Origin: Sarcocystis neurona
Taxonomy: Eukaryota > Apicomplexa > Conoidasida > Eucoccidiorida > Sarcocystidae
Length of the DNA: 64,000 nt
Direction of reading: 5' to 3'
Assembly (NCBI GenBank): GCA_000727475.1
Contig: KL647294.1
Coordinates: 1,424,369 to 1,488,368, forward strand
The notes beneath the pieces were generated by a model. It worked only from the letters and a program-made list of their open reading frames with translations. It did no database searches and had not been told where the DNA came from. Below, piece by piece: positions 37,136-48,600 of this stretch (position 1 is the first letter of the stretch; each line of letters begins with the position of its first letter). Made by a program: the position numbers and the translations under genes.

Positions 37136-38064
37136 CTGTCAGTCAGGACTGTGCGACTCAGCTCTGTTAAAATTTTTCACGGCGCCGCTTCCACTTTGCA
37201 ACCAAACGCGTGGCTTCGTGTTTTGCCCCGACAGGAGCTGCGTGACCCTATCAGTCAATGTCTCACTGTGTACTCCTGGTGCGGCACTTTGCGTCCTGAG
37301 GGGGGAATAAAACATCCGTGTGCCTGACACAGTGTAGAGCGGAAGTGTTACTTTCTTCGTTTCACATCCTTAGTGGTTTTGCAACGACCGTAACCACGGA
37401 CGACTGTCTTTCTGTCGGATGCCTTGTGCCTCCTCCGTGACTGCGCTCCCTTGTTCCACACAGCAGCTCCTTAGCCGCTTCCCAACAATACCCCCGAGTT
37501 TTGCCTGTCGTAGCGCACCGCACCTGGCCTTTATGCTACGGAATTATTACGCTGTACGTGTCTGCATTCTGAGAATATCTCGCACAAGACACGCAGACCA
37601 AGCAGCGGTTGCACGGGTACTACGTGTCTGTCGGATTGTTCATGTGTTGAGGGCATGGCGCAGAACCTACTAGCCATTACATATACGCGGACACGTCGTC
37701 AGAGTGCCGTCGTCCCTATAGTCTTTTAACTGGTACACGGTCGAACATCAGGCGGACAGGTAGATGGAGCCCTGAGGCACAAGCCGTGTTCCTGCGGAAC
37801 ACTTAGATCTCTCCTTGGTGTTCTCCGCGCCAATGTCACACGTCACACACACGCAAAAAAAGTCTTTAGTGGACCACTGTATGTGTAAGACACACAAATA
37901 GTCGAACAAAACAAATTTACCAACCCGCCACAGGAAGACGTCTTTCTCCAGGTTCCCGCTGGGTGGTGACCACTGATAAACGTGCTTGCCGCTACTACGC
38001 CGCACCGAGATTCATATCATTGAACAATTACTCCAAGTGGAAAGAGGAGGAAACAACACTTCGG
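37136..38064. other. Convergent intergenic region, shared 3' flanks
   Basis: 929 bases between two stop codons facing each other. AATAAA at 37306 may serve the plus-strand gene. No coding potential. Confidence 0.6.
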
Positions 38065-39786
38065 TTATTCTTGGTACTTATGAGGTGGACGTGGATGCGG
38101 AGGTGGGGGCCGGCTGACAGGGAGGTCGACACATTGTTTTTCGTAAGCGACATCGTAGCACGTGTACGGCACGGATACACTTTCCTCTTTGAAGCATGTC
38201 CCGTGTCTCTGTATATGCTTCGTCTCGCACTCAACTGCTGGCTCGTGTTTTGTACAAGGAACCTCCACCGCCTTCTCGAGGAAAGCGGAGCAGGTGCCCA
38301 TTTCGTATACCGAGACGTTGACGCACTTGTGCTCTTGCGTATGTTCAGGGCAGGGCACCTCGATTTCTTTTTGAACTTCGTCGATGCACGGCTGAAAAAT
38401 GACCTTCTCTGTGTCGTGACAGATTTCTTTATATTCCTGCCGTACACAGGTCTTCGGGACAGTTCGCAACAGCGTGGCCGAGCACGTGCTCCTCGCTGGC
38501 TTCTTCACGTCATAGCAGCGTTCCTGCAATTTGTGTTTCTTGCAAGGGAAAATCTCCTTTTTCTGTTCGAATCGATACCCCAGCTTTTTTACTATACGCG
38601 GGACGTCCTGGCAAATTTCGTCCTCCTCTTGTCCGTGACACGCAACATCGTTCTCATGTGTGATTTGCCTGGAGCACATCTTCGGGACAGCCACAGCTTC
38701 CATTGCACACACCTCGTCTGGCACTTGCTTGGCACACGTGCCTGGCACGTCACGCGTCACCTCGCGAGTACAAACCTTCGGGACGGAAACAATAGCTTCT
38801 TTCTTGCAAGGGTAGGACTCGATCTCCTCAGTTTCGACTTCTTCAACAGTGCAGTTGCCTTCTAAGTCATCGACTTCGAGAGCAAAAGAAGCGTCGGCCT
38901 GAGGTGTTGCACACTTTTCTATTTGAACTTTCTTTGGAACTCGACGGGTACACGTCTTCTCCACGGTCTCTGTCCTCGTCTCACTGCAGTCGTAGCTTTC
39001 CGTGATGACCACTTGCTTGTCGCAGGGTTCTTGCGCGACCTTGGCCGACTCGTAACAGACCTTGTCCACCTTATTCTCCGGGCAAGCATATTGCTCTTCC
39101 GTAAGCACATACTTTTTGCAGCGACCGTGCTTGTTGGGCAGCTTCCTTGTGCACACCCTCTCAATAACAGTTTCATCGTACTCGTAGGGCACAGGCACGT
39201 CCACAACGCGCGTGCAATGGGCATTCACCGGAATCATGGTGGCGTCGCATTCACGATGGGTTTCGGTGCCCCAGCAGTCGTATTGTTCCACGTATGTTTC
39301 AACCTTGTGGCAGACTTGTTCTTTGGGGTGTGAGACCACTTCACACCGCGGAATAGATATAGTCTTTGGACACCTGCTAACAATTTTCTTCGTCACTTGC
39401 TTTCGACATGTCTTCCTAACAGAAGCAGGCACGTCCACACACACTGTTTTCTCAGAAGCTTTAGGACATTCGTACTGGACTTCCGTCCGTTCTACTTTGA
39501 CACAAACTCCCTCTACCTCTTGCGAAACGACATGGCACACTTCTGTCGTTTGTGAAAAGGGGCAAGTGTAAGGTTTTGAAAGTTCTTCATCCTCATAGCA
39601 TGTCTTCTCTACGTTGTACGGAACTTCAAAGCACTTCGTTTCGACATCGTGCGGCACTGGAACCATCAGCGGAGGCCCAAAACGCTTCTTCTTCAACACG
39701 TCAACTTCGGGTTCTCCTCTTACAAGGGAGCTCCCGTGTGACAAAACACAAAACAGAAGAGGAGGGTAAACAAGCAAAATTCTCAT
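38065..39786 (-). CDS. Secreted protein made of 32-residue, three-cysteine repeats (oocyst-wall-protein-like)
   Basis: Single uninterrupted exon of 573 residues. I chose the ATG at 39786 because it starts directly with a classical signal peptide (MRILLVYPPLLFCVLS); an in-frame start 11 codons upstream would bury it. The mature part has 44 cysteines whose spacing cycles C-x10-C-x11-C-x8 for most of its length, a 32-residue unit. About seven units come first, then an irregular acidic centre of roughly 80 residues, then about seven more. Two register positions have lost the cysteine, to Tyr in one unit and Gly in another, but the spacing is kept. Units carry VPV/VPK-type valine-proline motifs, and the C terminus is proline-rich. 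No transmembrane helix follows the signal peptide. Known background: coccidian oocyst wall proteins have cysteines every 10 to 12 residues in units of about 65 residues, twice this period. Inference: a disulfide-linked structural protein of a wall or matrix. I do not see the CPPG-type motifs of classical COWPs, so family membership is unproven. Confidence 0.85.
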   Translation of the reverse strand: MRILLVYPPLLFCVLSHGSSLVRGEPEVDVLKKKRFGPPLMVPVPHDVETKCFEVPYNVEKTCYEDEELSKPYTCPFSQTTEVCHVVSQEVEGVCVKVERTEVQYECPKASEKTVCVDVPASVRKTCRKQVTKKIVSRCPKTISIPRCEVVSHPKEQVCHKVETYVEQYDCWGTETHRECDATMIPVNAHCTRVVDVPVPYEYDETVIERVCTRKLPNKHGRCKKYVLTEEQYACPENKVDKVCYESAKVAQEPCDKQVVITESYDCSETRTETVEKTCTRRVPKKVQIEKCATPQADASFALEVDDLEGNCTVEEVETEEIESYPCKKEAIVSVPKVCTREVTRDVPGTCAKQVPDEVCAMEAVAVPKMCSRQITHENDVACHGQEEDEICQDVPRIVKKLGYRFEQKKEIFPCKKHKLQERCYDVKKPARSTCSATLLRTVPKTCVRQEYKEICHDTEKVIFQPCIDEVQKEIEVPCPEHTQEHKCVNVSVYEMGTCSAFLEKAVEVPCTKHEPAVECETKHIQRHGTCFKEESVSVPYTCYDVAYEKQCVDLPVSRPPPPHPRPPHKYQE

Positions 39787-42554
39787 TGCGGCAGACTGGA
39801 TTTGTTCTACTGATGACATTACTAGCCACTGAGCTGCTTCGCAGCTGTACTGGTGCTGAAGATCGAATGATAGGCTGCGATCAGGCGTGAAGAAAGCGGC
39901 TACTTTTGCGTTATGAGTACCATCAAAAAAGACAATCGTATTTTTGAGAGAGCACGCTTGTGTGACTCAGTTTCAAGTGAGCTGACCACGCGGGCACGGC
40001 AAGTTATACAAATGCTCGAAGGAGAGCGTGGCAGCCTTTGGTATGACCATCGGACTCCGAGTGTGCACAACAACTTGGATGGCGTTCCCGCAACGTGCAC
40101 GTACTTCCTTGCCAAAGCTGACATATTTCATTATCTACCTGTGCTATAGTCACATCGGGAGTACAACGGGTGAGATTGGCGCTTCTTCGCCAGGGTAGAG
40201 CCTGACACTTCGCTCGTCTGCCCTCTCCCCTGCTACATAGTCTACACGCTTTAGTGGTACCTCCCTTCGTCTAGTGTGGCAAAATCACCGAGTACTTTTG
40301 CCGTGTTTGTATTCGTTCTTTGGCGTTCGTGTATCCAAGCGTTAGATCAAGTGAGGTACGCTCGCTCTGAAGCTTCTTGTCGAGCACGTTTTGTCTAAGG
40401 TACACATCATTTAAGGGCTGCTTAAACAGCAGGCTTTTGATGTGGTTTGCTGATCGCCTCCTGCCGCTATATATGCTTATATTCTACACACGCTTGACCG
40501 AGTGTGCTCGTACGGGATCCCGCGTGTACCGACGGGTGTGACAGTAGGTATACTTGTTGCACTCGATTATCGTAGGCACATGCGGGGAAGCGCTTGCTGT
40601 GATAGCCTTTCTGTCACCACAACCATCGGATACGATGAATAGGGGGCCACGCGCACAGGCGGACTGTAAAACCGTCAGTTTTGTTCGACCGCCTGACGCC
40701 TTCGTCTACCGTGAACAATTTTTTCACGAACGTTTCTATAGTGTCTCGGTGGACGGTGTTGATCGTGATTCAGACCCTAATGTCGACATCATGCACTAAA
40801 ATATCTACTTCAGTTTAGCAAGTTTAGCCCAGGACAACGATTCACATGTCTGTATCGTCTTCCTGCTCTTATAAACTCAACAGTACTCCTACGCCATTCC
40901 GTGTGTGTGCGGAAACTACACTTTTTTGCACAATGACCTCTGAAGGTGTGACACAGCACGACAGAGGCACATAAACAGCTCTTTACGGTTCACTACTTCC
41001 TATCTTCTTGCGCGTACGCAGATGATGAAGGTTATTCTTTCTAACGAAAAGCTGGTACCTTCCGTCTTCGCTTGTGCTTCACGGAGAGATCGTTATGCGA
41101 AGAAGAAGCTTTTTCCGTCCCTGTCTTCCCATCCTCTATAAAAAGTCAAGCGAAGGAGATTCTCCCTCGTCATTTATAAGAAAAAACGGCTGTTTCCTTG
41201 TGTCCGTTCTTTCTCAACAGAACACGGTAAGGGAATATTTCGAAACTGACGCGTCTTACTCTCCAAAAGATCAATGAAAGGCTGTTCACGTAAGTGCGTG
41301 TAGGCACAAACACCTACATTCATACACGCATGTCTGAATCGTCTGTTGTGGAAGTGCGTTCCAGCGAATTCCTCGTTTGCCGTAGGGACGGAGGCTGAGA
41401 GATGTGAATTTACGCGTACGCACATGTATTATCCTTACTATAAGACCGTACAAATATTATGATTCAGTGAAAACCACATATATACACATGTATGTAATAT
41501 ATGTAAATGAATTTCCTCGTAGCATTGGAGACGTGCTGGAGCTTCACATTGATCACAAGACTGTTTAAATTCTGGCCTGCCCTCACTTGCGTGTTCTCTT
41601 TGGTGAACTCATGCAATACTCACGCAACAATTGCACCTCAGCGCTGGATGCTCCATCAGGCGTGGGTTCAAACGTTGTCCCGGCAGAGTAGCATTGCAAC
41701 AGGCTGAACTGTGACACAGCTCCTGCTCACACTGCCCTTCGAGGCCGTTGAATACAGCTGGTGTTCAGCTGTGTCGAGGAACATTTCTGGAATAGTAGCT
41801 AGCGGCCTGTCAGCCAAACACGTGGACGTGACGACCACCTGGTATTCAGGAGGACACATTTTAAACCGTTACAGAAACGCTGACTCCTGAAATCAAGAGA
41901 CAAGCCGTGAAGTCGTCGCCTTGCGGCTGAAGAAGCGCCCGAGCAAGAAGGCAAAACGTAGAAAGTAGCGAATATCGCAAACAGAGCTATGCCGCAGTGC
42001 GTATGTTTCTGTGCGATCATGAGACACATCACCTCGAACGGTGTCACCGACTACTTTCGAGGGTCGTACCCATTCAGCAGCTCACAAGGGCTGCTCCAGC
42101 CTGTGATGCCTGCTGCAAATGGATTAGGAGCCATATGTGTGTTTATACCACCATCGAACGAGGTGCGCGACCGTGAAGCACCGATACTAGAATCGGTGCG
42201 TGTCTAACCCATACATGCAAGATGCCTACCTGATTGATTGTTTTACAAGGCTTCAGTTGATCGCGGCGGGAGTGTGGTGACTACGAACTTACGGAAGGGC
42301 AACTTATAGACCACAGCAAGAAATGCATTGACCGCTACCATGGAAGCCGCTTTATATTGTGAACCCCTCTTCGGAAAAAACGGGGGGGAGGAAAGAAGGA
42401 ACAAGTCTGCAGGAGGACTGCGCCAGGGCAGCTGTCCTCGGGACACCACAGCACATCAGACGTACAGGCAATGCTTGCTAAAACGGTGCTGGATGCTCTG
42501 TATACATACCAGTGCTATACGAAAGGAAAGAAGGATTGAATCGTGTGAATGAAT
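39787..42554. other. 5' flank of cysteine-repeat gene and 3' flank of MetAP; no gene
   Basis: Frames are at most about 80 codons, without domain features. Both neighbours lie on the minus strand, so this 2.8 kb would hold the cysteine-repeat promoter and the MetAP 3' UTR. Confidence 0.5.
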
Positions 42555-42663
42555 TCAAACAACACTAGAGGCGGCTTGACGAACAGAGGCCCGTCCTGGA
42601 TACGGTGTCAGGATCTCTACACCCGTATCGGTGATGAGCACGGTGTGTTCAAACTGCGCGCTC
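42555..42663 (-). CDS. MetAP exon 6 (C terminus)
   Basis: Acceptor TTTTTATCTCAG. Encodes SAQFEHTVLITDTGVEILT and then PYPGRASVRQAASSVV before the stop. The Glu of QFEHT is the last metal ligand. It lies 1.5 kb from exon 5, across the intron that holds the 81-base minisatellite. Confidence 0.92.
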
Positions 42664-45600
42664 CTGAGATAAAAAATGGATCACACACGCACGGGGAAAT
42701 GCACATTCTTGTACGTAGGATTCACACACGTAGCACGCGGAAGCGTAGACGGGCACGGGTGTCTGAAGGTACGTATCGTTTGAGCTCATGGATCTGCGTG
42801 AAGCTCAGCTTTCCACACATCTGTACATATCTGCACACGTGTGAATATGCACATACGGGGACTGAGAGGGAGGCGCAGAGAACGTTATGAGAATACACCT
42901 CAGGTCCATGTACGCGACACCGGAGAGGAGCGGCGTACGCGATTGTCTGTCCACCGGCCGCTTTAAAACTCAGCGTTGAGAATAGTCACAAGCTGGGCCA
43001 TTACGCGCACCGCGGGTGATGTGGGATACGCATCTATCTACACAGTTGCCCAGGCTGTACATATTTAAATATACAGTTATAACGCGAATACTTCTGGAGG
43101 CAACGGCCTTTTTTGAAGCATGACTTGCGGAAACTGTTTTCACGATCCAACGCAGAAGTGCACGCGTAGACAGGAGTGTGCGGACATCCACGTATAAGCA
43201 CACACACATATAAAGGAAGCATAAGGGCACTTAACAAGGTATACGACCGTGGGAACACACACGCAGAGGGCACACACGCAAAACAAGGTTTATTTATACG
43301 CTGGGAGACCTTTCCAGACTTTGCTAGCGTACGCGTGCGGCCTACGCTGATTGGTTATAGAGATCGTCTACTATTAGGGGCACCTAACTGGACATTCAGT
43401 ACCTAAGCACGTATATGCATGCACAAATCTGGAGTGGAGCCGTGTTCGAAATCTTACGGCGCGTGGGAGCGAAACCTGGTTCCAGATATATTTACGTGTA
43501 GGCACGACAGGGTACAGGTTTAAAGCAGCTTTTCGTGTCGTATACACTGCGGCAAAAGCAGACGCTCTACCCAACAGACCCACACAGTAAATTCACCCAT
43601 GCGTCCTGCTCCCAGTAGGCACATCCTAATTCATAGAGGCTCGGGCTTCTGTGCAGGTGCAGGATATTTCAGTTCACCCATGCGTCCTGCTCCCAGTAGG
43701 CACATCCTAATTCATAGAGGCTCGGGCTTCTGTGCAGGTGCAGGATATTTCAGTTCACCCATGCGTCCTGCTCCCAGTAGGCACATCCTAATTCATAGAG
43801 GCTCGGACCACTGTGGAGGTGCAGGATATTTCAGGCAGCACTAGCAGCACGAAGTAGAAAAAACACACAAACTTGAGAAACATCAGAAGCCTCGCGAACA
43901 TCACTGGCGGTAACAACGCCGGTAAAAACAGCAGCTGCGTACTTAGCTTTCAGCCGGAAAAGAAAGCTGACAATGACAGATGGCACGGGTCTGCCAGCAC
44001 GAAGGCATACAAGAACATACTGAAATACACGTATGTGTACGTGTATGCATATATATATATATATATAAATATAGTTTTCTGCATTCATATTATGTTGTAC
44101 ACCTACAACGTAAACACGTGTACGCACGCATGGGTATAATACTTGCCTACCTATGGGCCCGTACAGGGTATACGAAACTTACGGAGCGCCATCCAGAGAA
44201 GACACTGTCCACTTGTCATCCCACATTTTGTATGCCGCTCCTCCGCTGCAGACCACCGGCTCAACGGTGAAGCACATGCCCGGTAACATGCGTCCGTGCA
44301 TGCTGTTGGGGACGTGAATGATCTGCGTAGCAACAAATAACTCCGGGTCCAGAACTCGCAATTACAATACCTTCACTTCATCCTGTACAGCCTTCTCCAC
44401 ACTCATATATATATATATATATCCATTTCTTCTCAGACAAATTTATGTGGCAAAAGTCAGCACTTACATGCGCGAAGGTCTAGGGGGTTCGTATAAAACC
44501 GTGGACAGATACGTATAGATATGTTAGTGTAAATACTTCAATGTATAAGACCACCTGAACGACAAACACACCCGCGTTATTATCGAATATGTACATACGA
44601 GCACACGTGAACAGTGTAGCAGCACTAGCTCGTTTCGCGAGCCGCTATCTTTGCTTGCCTTCAGTCCGATTACATGTATGCGCGTACGTATCGATTCACA
44701 CGTAGCACACTAGCGTATGTGAAGGAGGAGCACGAGTTTAAGCGCACCTTCCGAGCTGCATTTTGCTTCCTGAAGAGCAGTCCACTTGACAAACACGCAC
44801 GCATACTTGAGGGCATAGCGGGCGCTTACACATATACAGATGTGCAACGTACCTCATAATTACACAAGCGGATGCCCCAGCGCATGTCAGTAACAAAGAA
44901 GCACACTCTATTTACACCAGCACATTAATATATACATATGCATATATGTATATGTAGACGTGCGCATCTCTGCTACACATGTTCGGGTACAAGCACCTAC
45001 ACGAGCACGTGTGCCTGCTGGCGGGTGTCTCCCACACAGCACAAGTAGACAAAGTTGCAGATTTACGTTCAGGTGGAGGTACTGGAATGACTGGACCTGC
45101 AACGACAACGAGCGTGTGCACCCCCGGCAAACAGCAGAAGCCGCGCCGCTCCTTTCGTTGCATCTGCTGTTGCCACTCTTGTTGGTTGCGCTCGTTTCTT
45201 CTATTGCTGCCGCTGTTGCTTCTGCCTGCCATTTTCGCTGATACTGCACTGAAACGTGATGGAAAGCAACTTACGAAGGGTTCTTCATGGAAGCTGCGTC
45301 CGATTCCGTGTCCACAAAAGTATGGGATTGTGCGGTAGCCGCGAGAAGAAAGGAAAGACTCGATAGCGTCGCCAACCACGCCCAGTCTGTAGCAGTAGCA
45401 GGAGGTTCACGAGCCCCACCACAGCACTTATACGCGGATTGCCTTAGTCATACAGTTTCCTCGAAAATTACCTCTTCCGCGAGAGCAGAAATCTTATTCG
45501 TAGGTATATACGTAGCCACACGCAGATACTCATCTTATGTACGCGTCCATACAGCTCACTTATATACGTACATACGTCAAAACTGAACGACGCATTAAGT

Positions 45601-48600
45601 GCGCGTCGATGCGGATAACACTTTTGCTTCTTCCCTATTGCAACGAACACCCATCGTTGTCTCGAAGACTGCTGTGCCTCATCAGCAGGCCCCCTACGCT
45701 AGGCCGTGGGTGAAAACACCAGCTTACACAATGTACACATGTGCAAGTGGGAGAAGAGAAACAAGTATACACATACGTGTATATGTATAGAGATGCGTGC
45801 GCGAGTTGGTTCGTATTTATCTGCACGTACACACAAACGTGTACGGTCCCTCATCTGTACAACATGCACGCACGTAAGTATCAATGTAGTGCTGCGCATC
45901 TAGAGATTCCTACGTGTCGTCATTAGCTGCTGCTTCTTGCGCGTGGCAGCTTGATAGCCCGCATGTGGCTCTCTGCAGCAACGTTTCGCTGTCGCTGATC
46001 TCTCCTGTCACCCCTACGAAGACGAAAACATTCAAATACGCGTACAAGTAGATACGTAGGCGTGGGTAGACCGGTAGAAGTATGCGCAGGTAGACAGCTA
46101 GACTCAATATTTCCATGGGGGTATGAACCTGGATAGGCGCACCGCACACTTTGATGTGAGTGTAGACATGTAATCTGAGACGGCGCAGGTTCATACAGAC
46201 ACATATGCACGTAAACGCAGGTGTTCTCACGTTAGCAGACGTGCCCTGGAGCTACGATCCTCACCTCAACTCATGTGGACAAAGTTTCAATACATATGCG
46301 CGTACGTGGTGTGGGTTCTTCCACGTGCGCATCTCATTTACATACATATACAGATATGTACATATATATACATATATATTTACGTATACGTCGATCGGAG
46401 AGAACCTTTGTAAAAAAGCTCTGCTTCTGCGTTGCACTTTGCCCAATCGCACGCGAAAGTCCCTGCTGCACCGTCCGTCGATAAGTAAGATGCAGGCGAC
46501 CTTGGTAACTCGACTTAGGGCACGACCGCGTGCAGGAAGAGGAACCAAAATAAATATGCGAGTTCACGTATGTACCTAGACGTTTCACCGAACAGAGGAA
46601 AGACTTGCAGACCCGTATACGAGCAGCTGTGTCTGGATGCACCTGGATGCTTGTATGCAAGCCAGAACAACCGGAGGCGTGTATCATTTATATAGACGTG
46701 TATGCGCATATGCAGCAAAAATCATGCACAACGAGTATAAAGATGTGGACACACGCGGGTACACAGGAGTGCATGGTTACGTGGGCAAACACGAAGAAGT
46801 ATGCAATTGCATACACACTTCCCTCTACCTGTGTACGTGTCCAATGCGGCATACGAAACGCGTCTTATCCATCTCTACATTACAGAATTCAAAAACACTC
46901 ACATGATGTACGCGGATGTGTGTAGAGCTACTACGCTCATGCAGCTCCACATTACAAAATTCAAAAACACCCACGTAACGTACACGGATGTGTGTATAAC
47001 TACTACACACACGCCGGTGCATGCAGCCCTCTGTACCACTGGACACACCATCTGGAACGGACCCGCGCAGCACCCGCAATGCCACTTCGTACCTTTTGCC
47101 CGGTCCGCACGCAGCAACCCCCCGCAGCGTCGCTTCTTCAGCGGCAGCAACGAGTTGCAACACAGGTGCACACGTGCTGCCCGGTCTTCCAATAGTGACG
47201 GTTCGCGCACAGTCGCCGTGAAAACCTCCTATGTAGCAAGAGACATCAATACTGCAGATGCTCCCTTCCTGGAGCGCTGCATCATCAGGAATGCCTGTCG
47301 TCCCAACAGCAACATCAGCATCAACATCGGGTCGTCAAGAGTCAGTCGCAAATGCACGTATACATCTGTGTGGATATACACTTATATATATATATATATG
47401 TGCTTGTACATGTACGTACGCGATGTAGACAGGTGTATTATAATGGCACGCACAGAGTATCTCAAAGGAAACCTTACGCGGGAGCGAAAGGCCACACTTT
47501 ATCGCGACATCTCTATGCCTTGGCGACCGTCTCTGTCTAGCACTGAGGAGTGGTGAAGAGCGGTAGCAACAACAGCTCTCACCTACCGACACACACACCT
47601 TAAACGTGTGTTTGTGCAGCAGAAGTAGCACCTTTTCAGTCTCTTCCCGCAGGCTGACATGCACACACGCATGTTGGCAGAGGAACACATATAGATCTCT
47701 GCGCGTATCCACGTACGCGGGTGCATGTATTTGAATATGAAGACAGATACATATAGATACAAGTTCATCAGCACTTTTCGTTTCTGAAGTGAAGGTTATA
47801 GAGAAATGGAGAACTCTTTACCAAAGCGATGCACTCAGCTGCAAAACGAGTCATCTCTTCCATTTCGTGCTTCACTTCGTCACAGCGGGCGGTGAACACA
47901 CGTGTTCACAGACATGGGCGTGTGTACACAGACGTCCTTGCTTCTCTATCTGAGTATGCGTAAACCCGTATACGGGTACGCTCGAATAATTGCGTATAAG
48001 CGTCCCTGGAGAAGTGCTCTAATAACCTATATAGGTTTTAAACCAAGCAGGTGCCGAGGAAAATCGTTTACACAGCAAGCAAATGACCGCGACTGTGCCT
48101 CCTTTCTTTTACTGGCGTCGCCTGCTCCTGCTCGTGTCTCTCCTGTCGCTGGTGTTCTCTCTACTTCTGTTGCTGGTGCTCTCTCTACCGCTGCTGCCGG
48201 CGCCTGGAACTCGATTGTGTAGAGAGGCGCTCTTATTCCTGCTGATATGCATTATATATATATATATGTGCTAGCATCAAGTGGTGTCTACGTCTCTCTT
48301 TTTGCTGGGCATGTCTGTGCTGCAGACGGTGCTAACTCTGCTGCGGCTCAGGGTCCTTCTGTGTCCGGGAAAGTTCGCGTAGTCCTTTCTGTGTGCTGCT
48401 TCTTCACGCACTAATTTCGCAGCTATATCTCCGGTGGTTTTGCTATTCACCGTGACAAATGACCTCGTTGACAGAGGTGCACACGCTCTTAGGGAACGAG
48501 CTATAACGGAGCGGTGAAGGATAAGCTCCGTATTCCAGAGCTGCTGCATGCACCACAGCGTCGATATCATCGGTCGTGAGCTGCCCCGCTGCCGCGGCGT

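Larger units (their letters stand above)
42664..44182 (-). other. MetAP intron 5, with minisatellite and (TA)n tract
   Basis: This 1.5 kb intron separates the last two MetAP exons. It contains three copies of an 81-base unit (43592-43834) and an (AT)9 tract near 44049. No other conserved coding segment was seen in it. Confidence 0.8.

Noticed and set aside
37963..38865. 300-codon plus-strand frame
   Set aside because: It is the exact antisense of the cysteine-repeat gene and is rich in Phe, Leu, Arg and His as expected from such a shadow.
41641..41700. GGGTTCAAACG resembling a tRNA B box
   Set aside because: No matching A box or foldable acceptor and anticodon arms around it; no tRNA found in the window.
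41799..42047. Small minus ORF with a hydrophobic start (GIALFAIFATFYVLPSCSG)
   Set aside because: Only about 80 codons, no further features, in the MetAP 3' flank; chance is likely.
45914..46013. Exon-like segment (VTGEISDSETLLQRATCG) with good AG/GT sites and phases that fit before MetAP exon 4
   Set aside because: The segment at 47093-47294 encodes the true LVAAAEEATLRGVAACGPGK helix and joins exon 4 in phase, so this one would duplicate the helix without the conserved PG.
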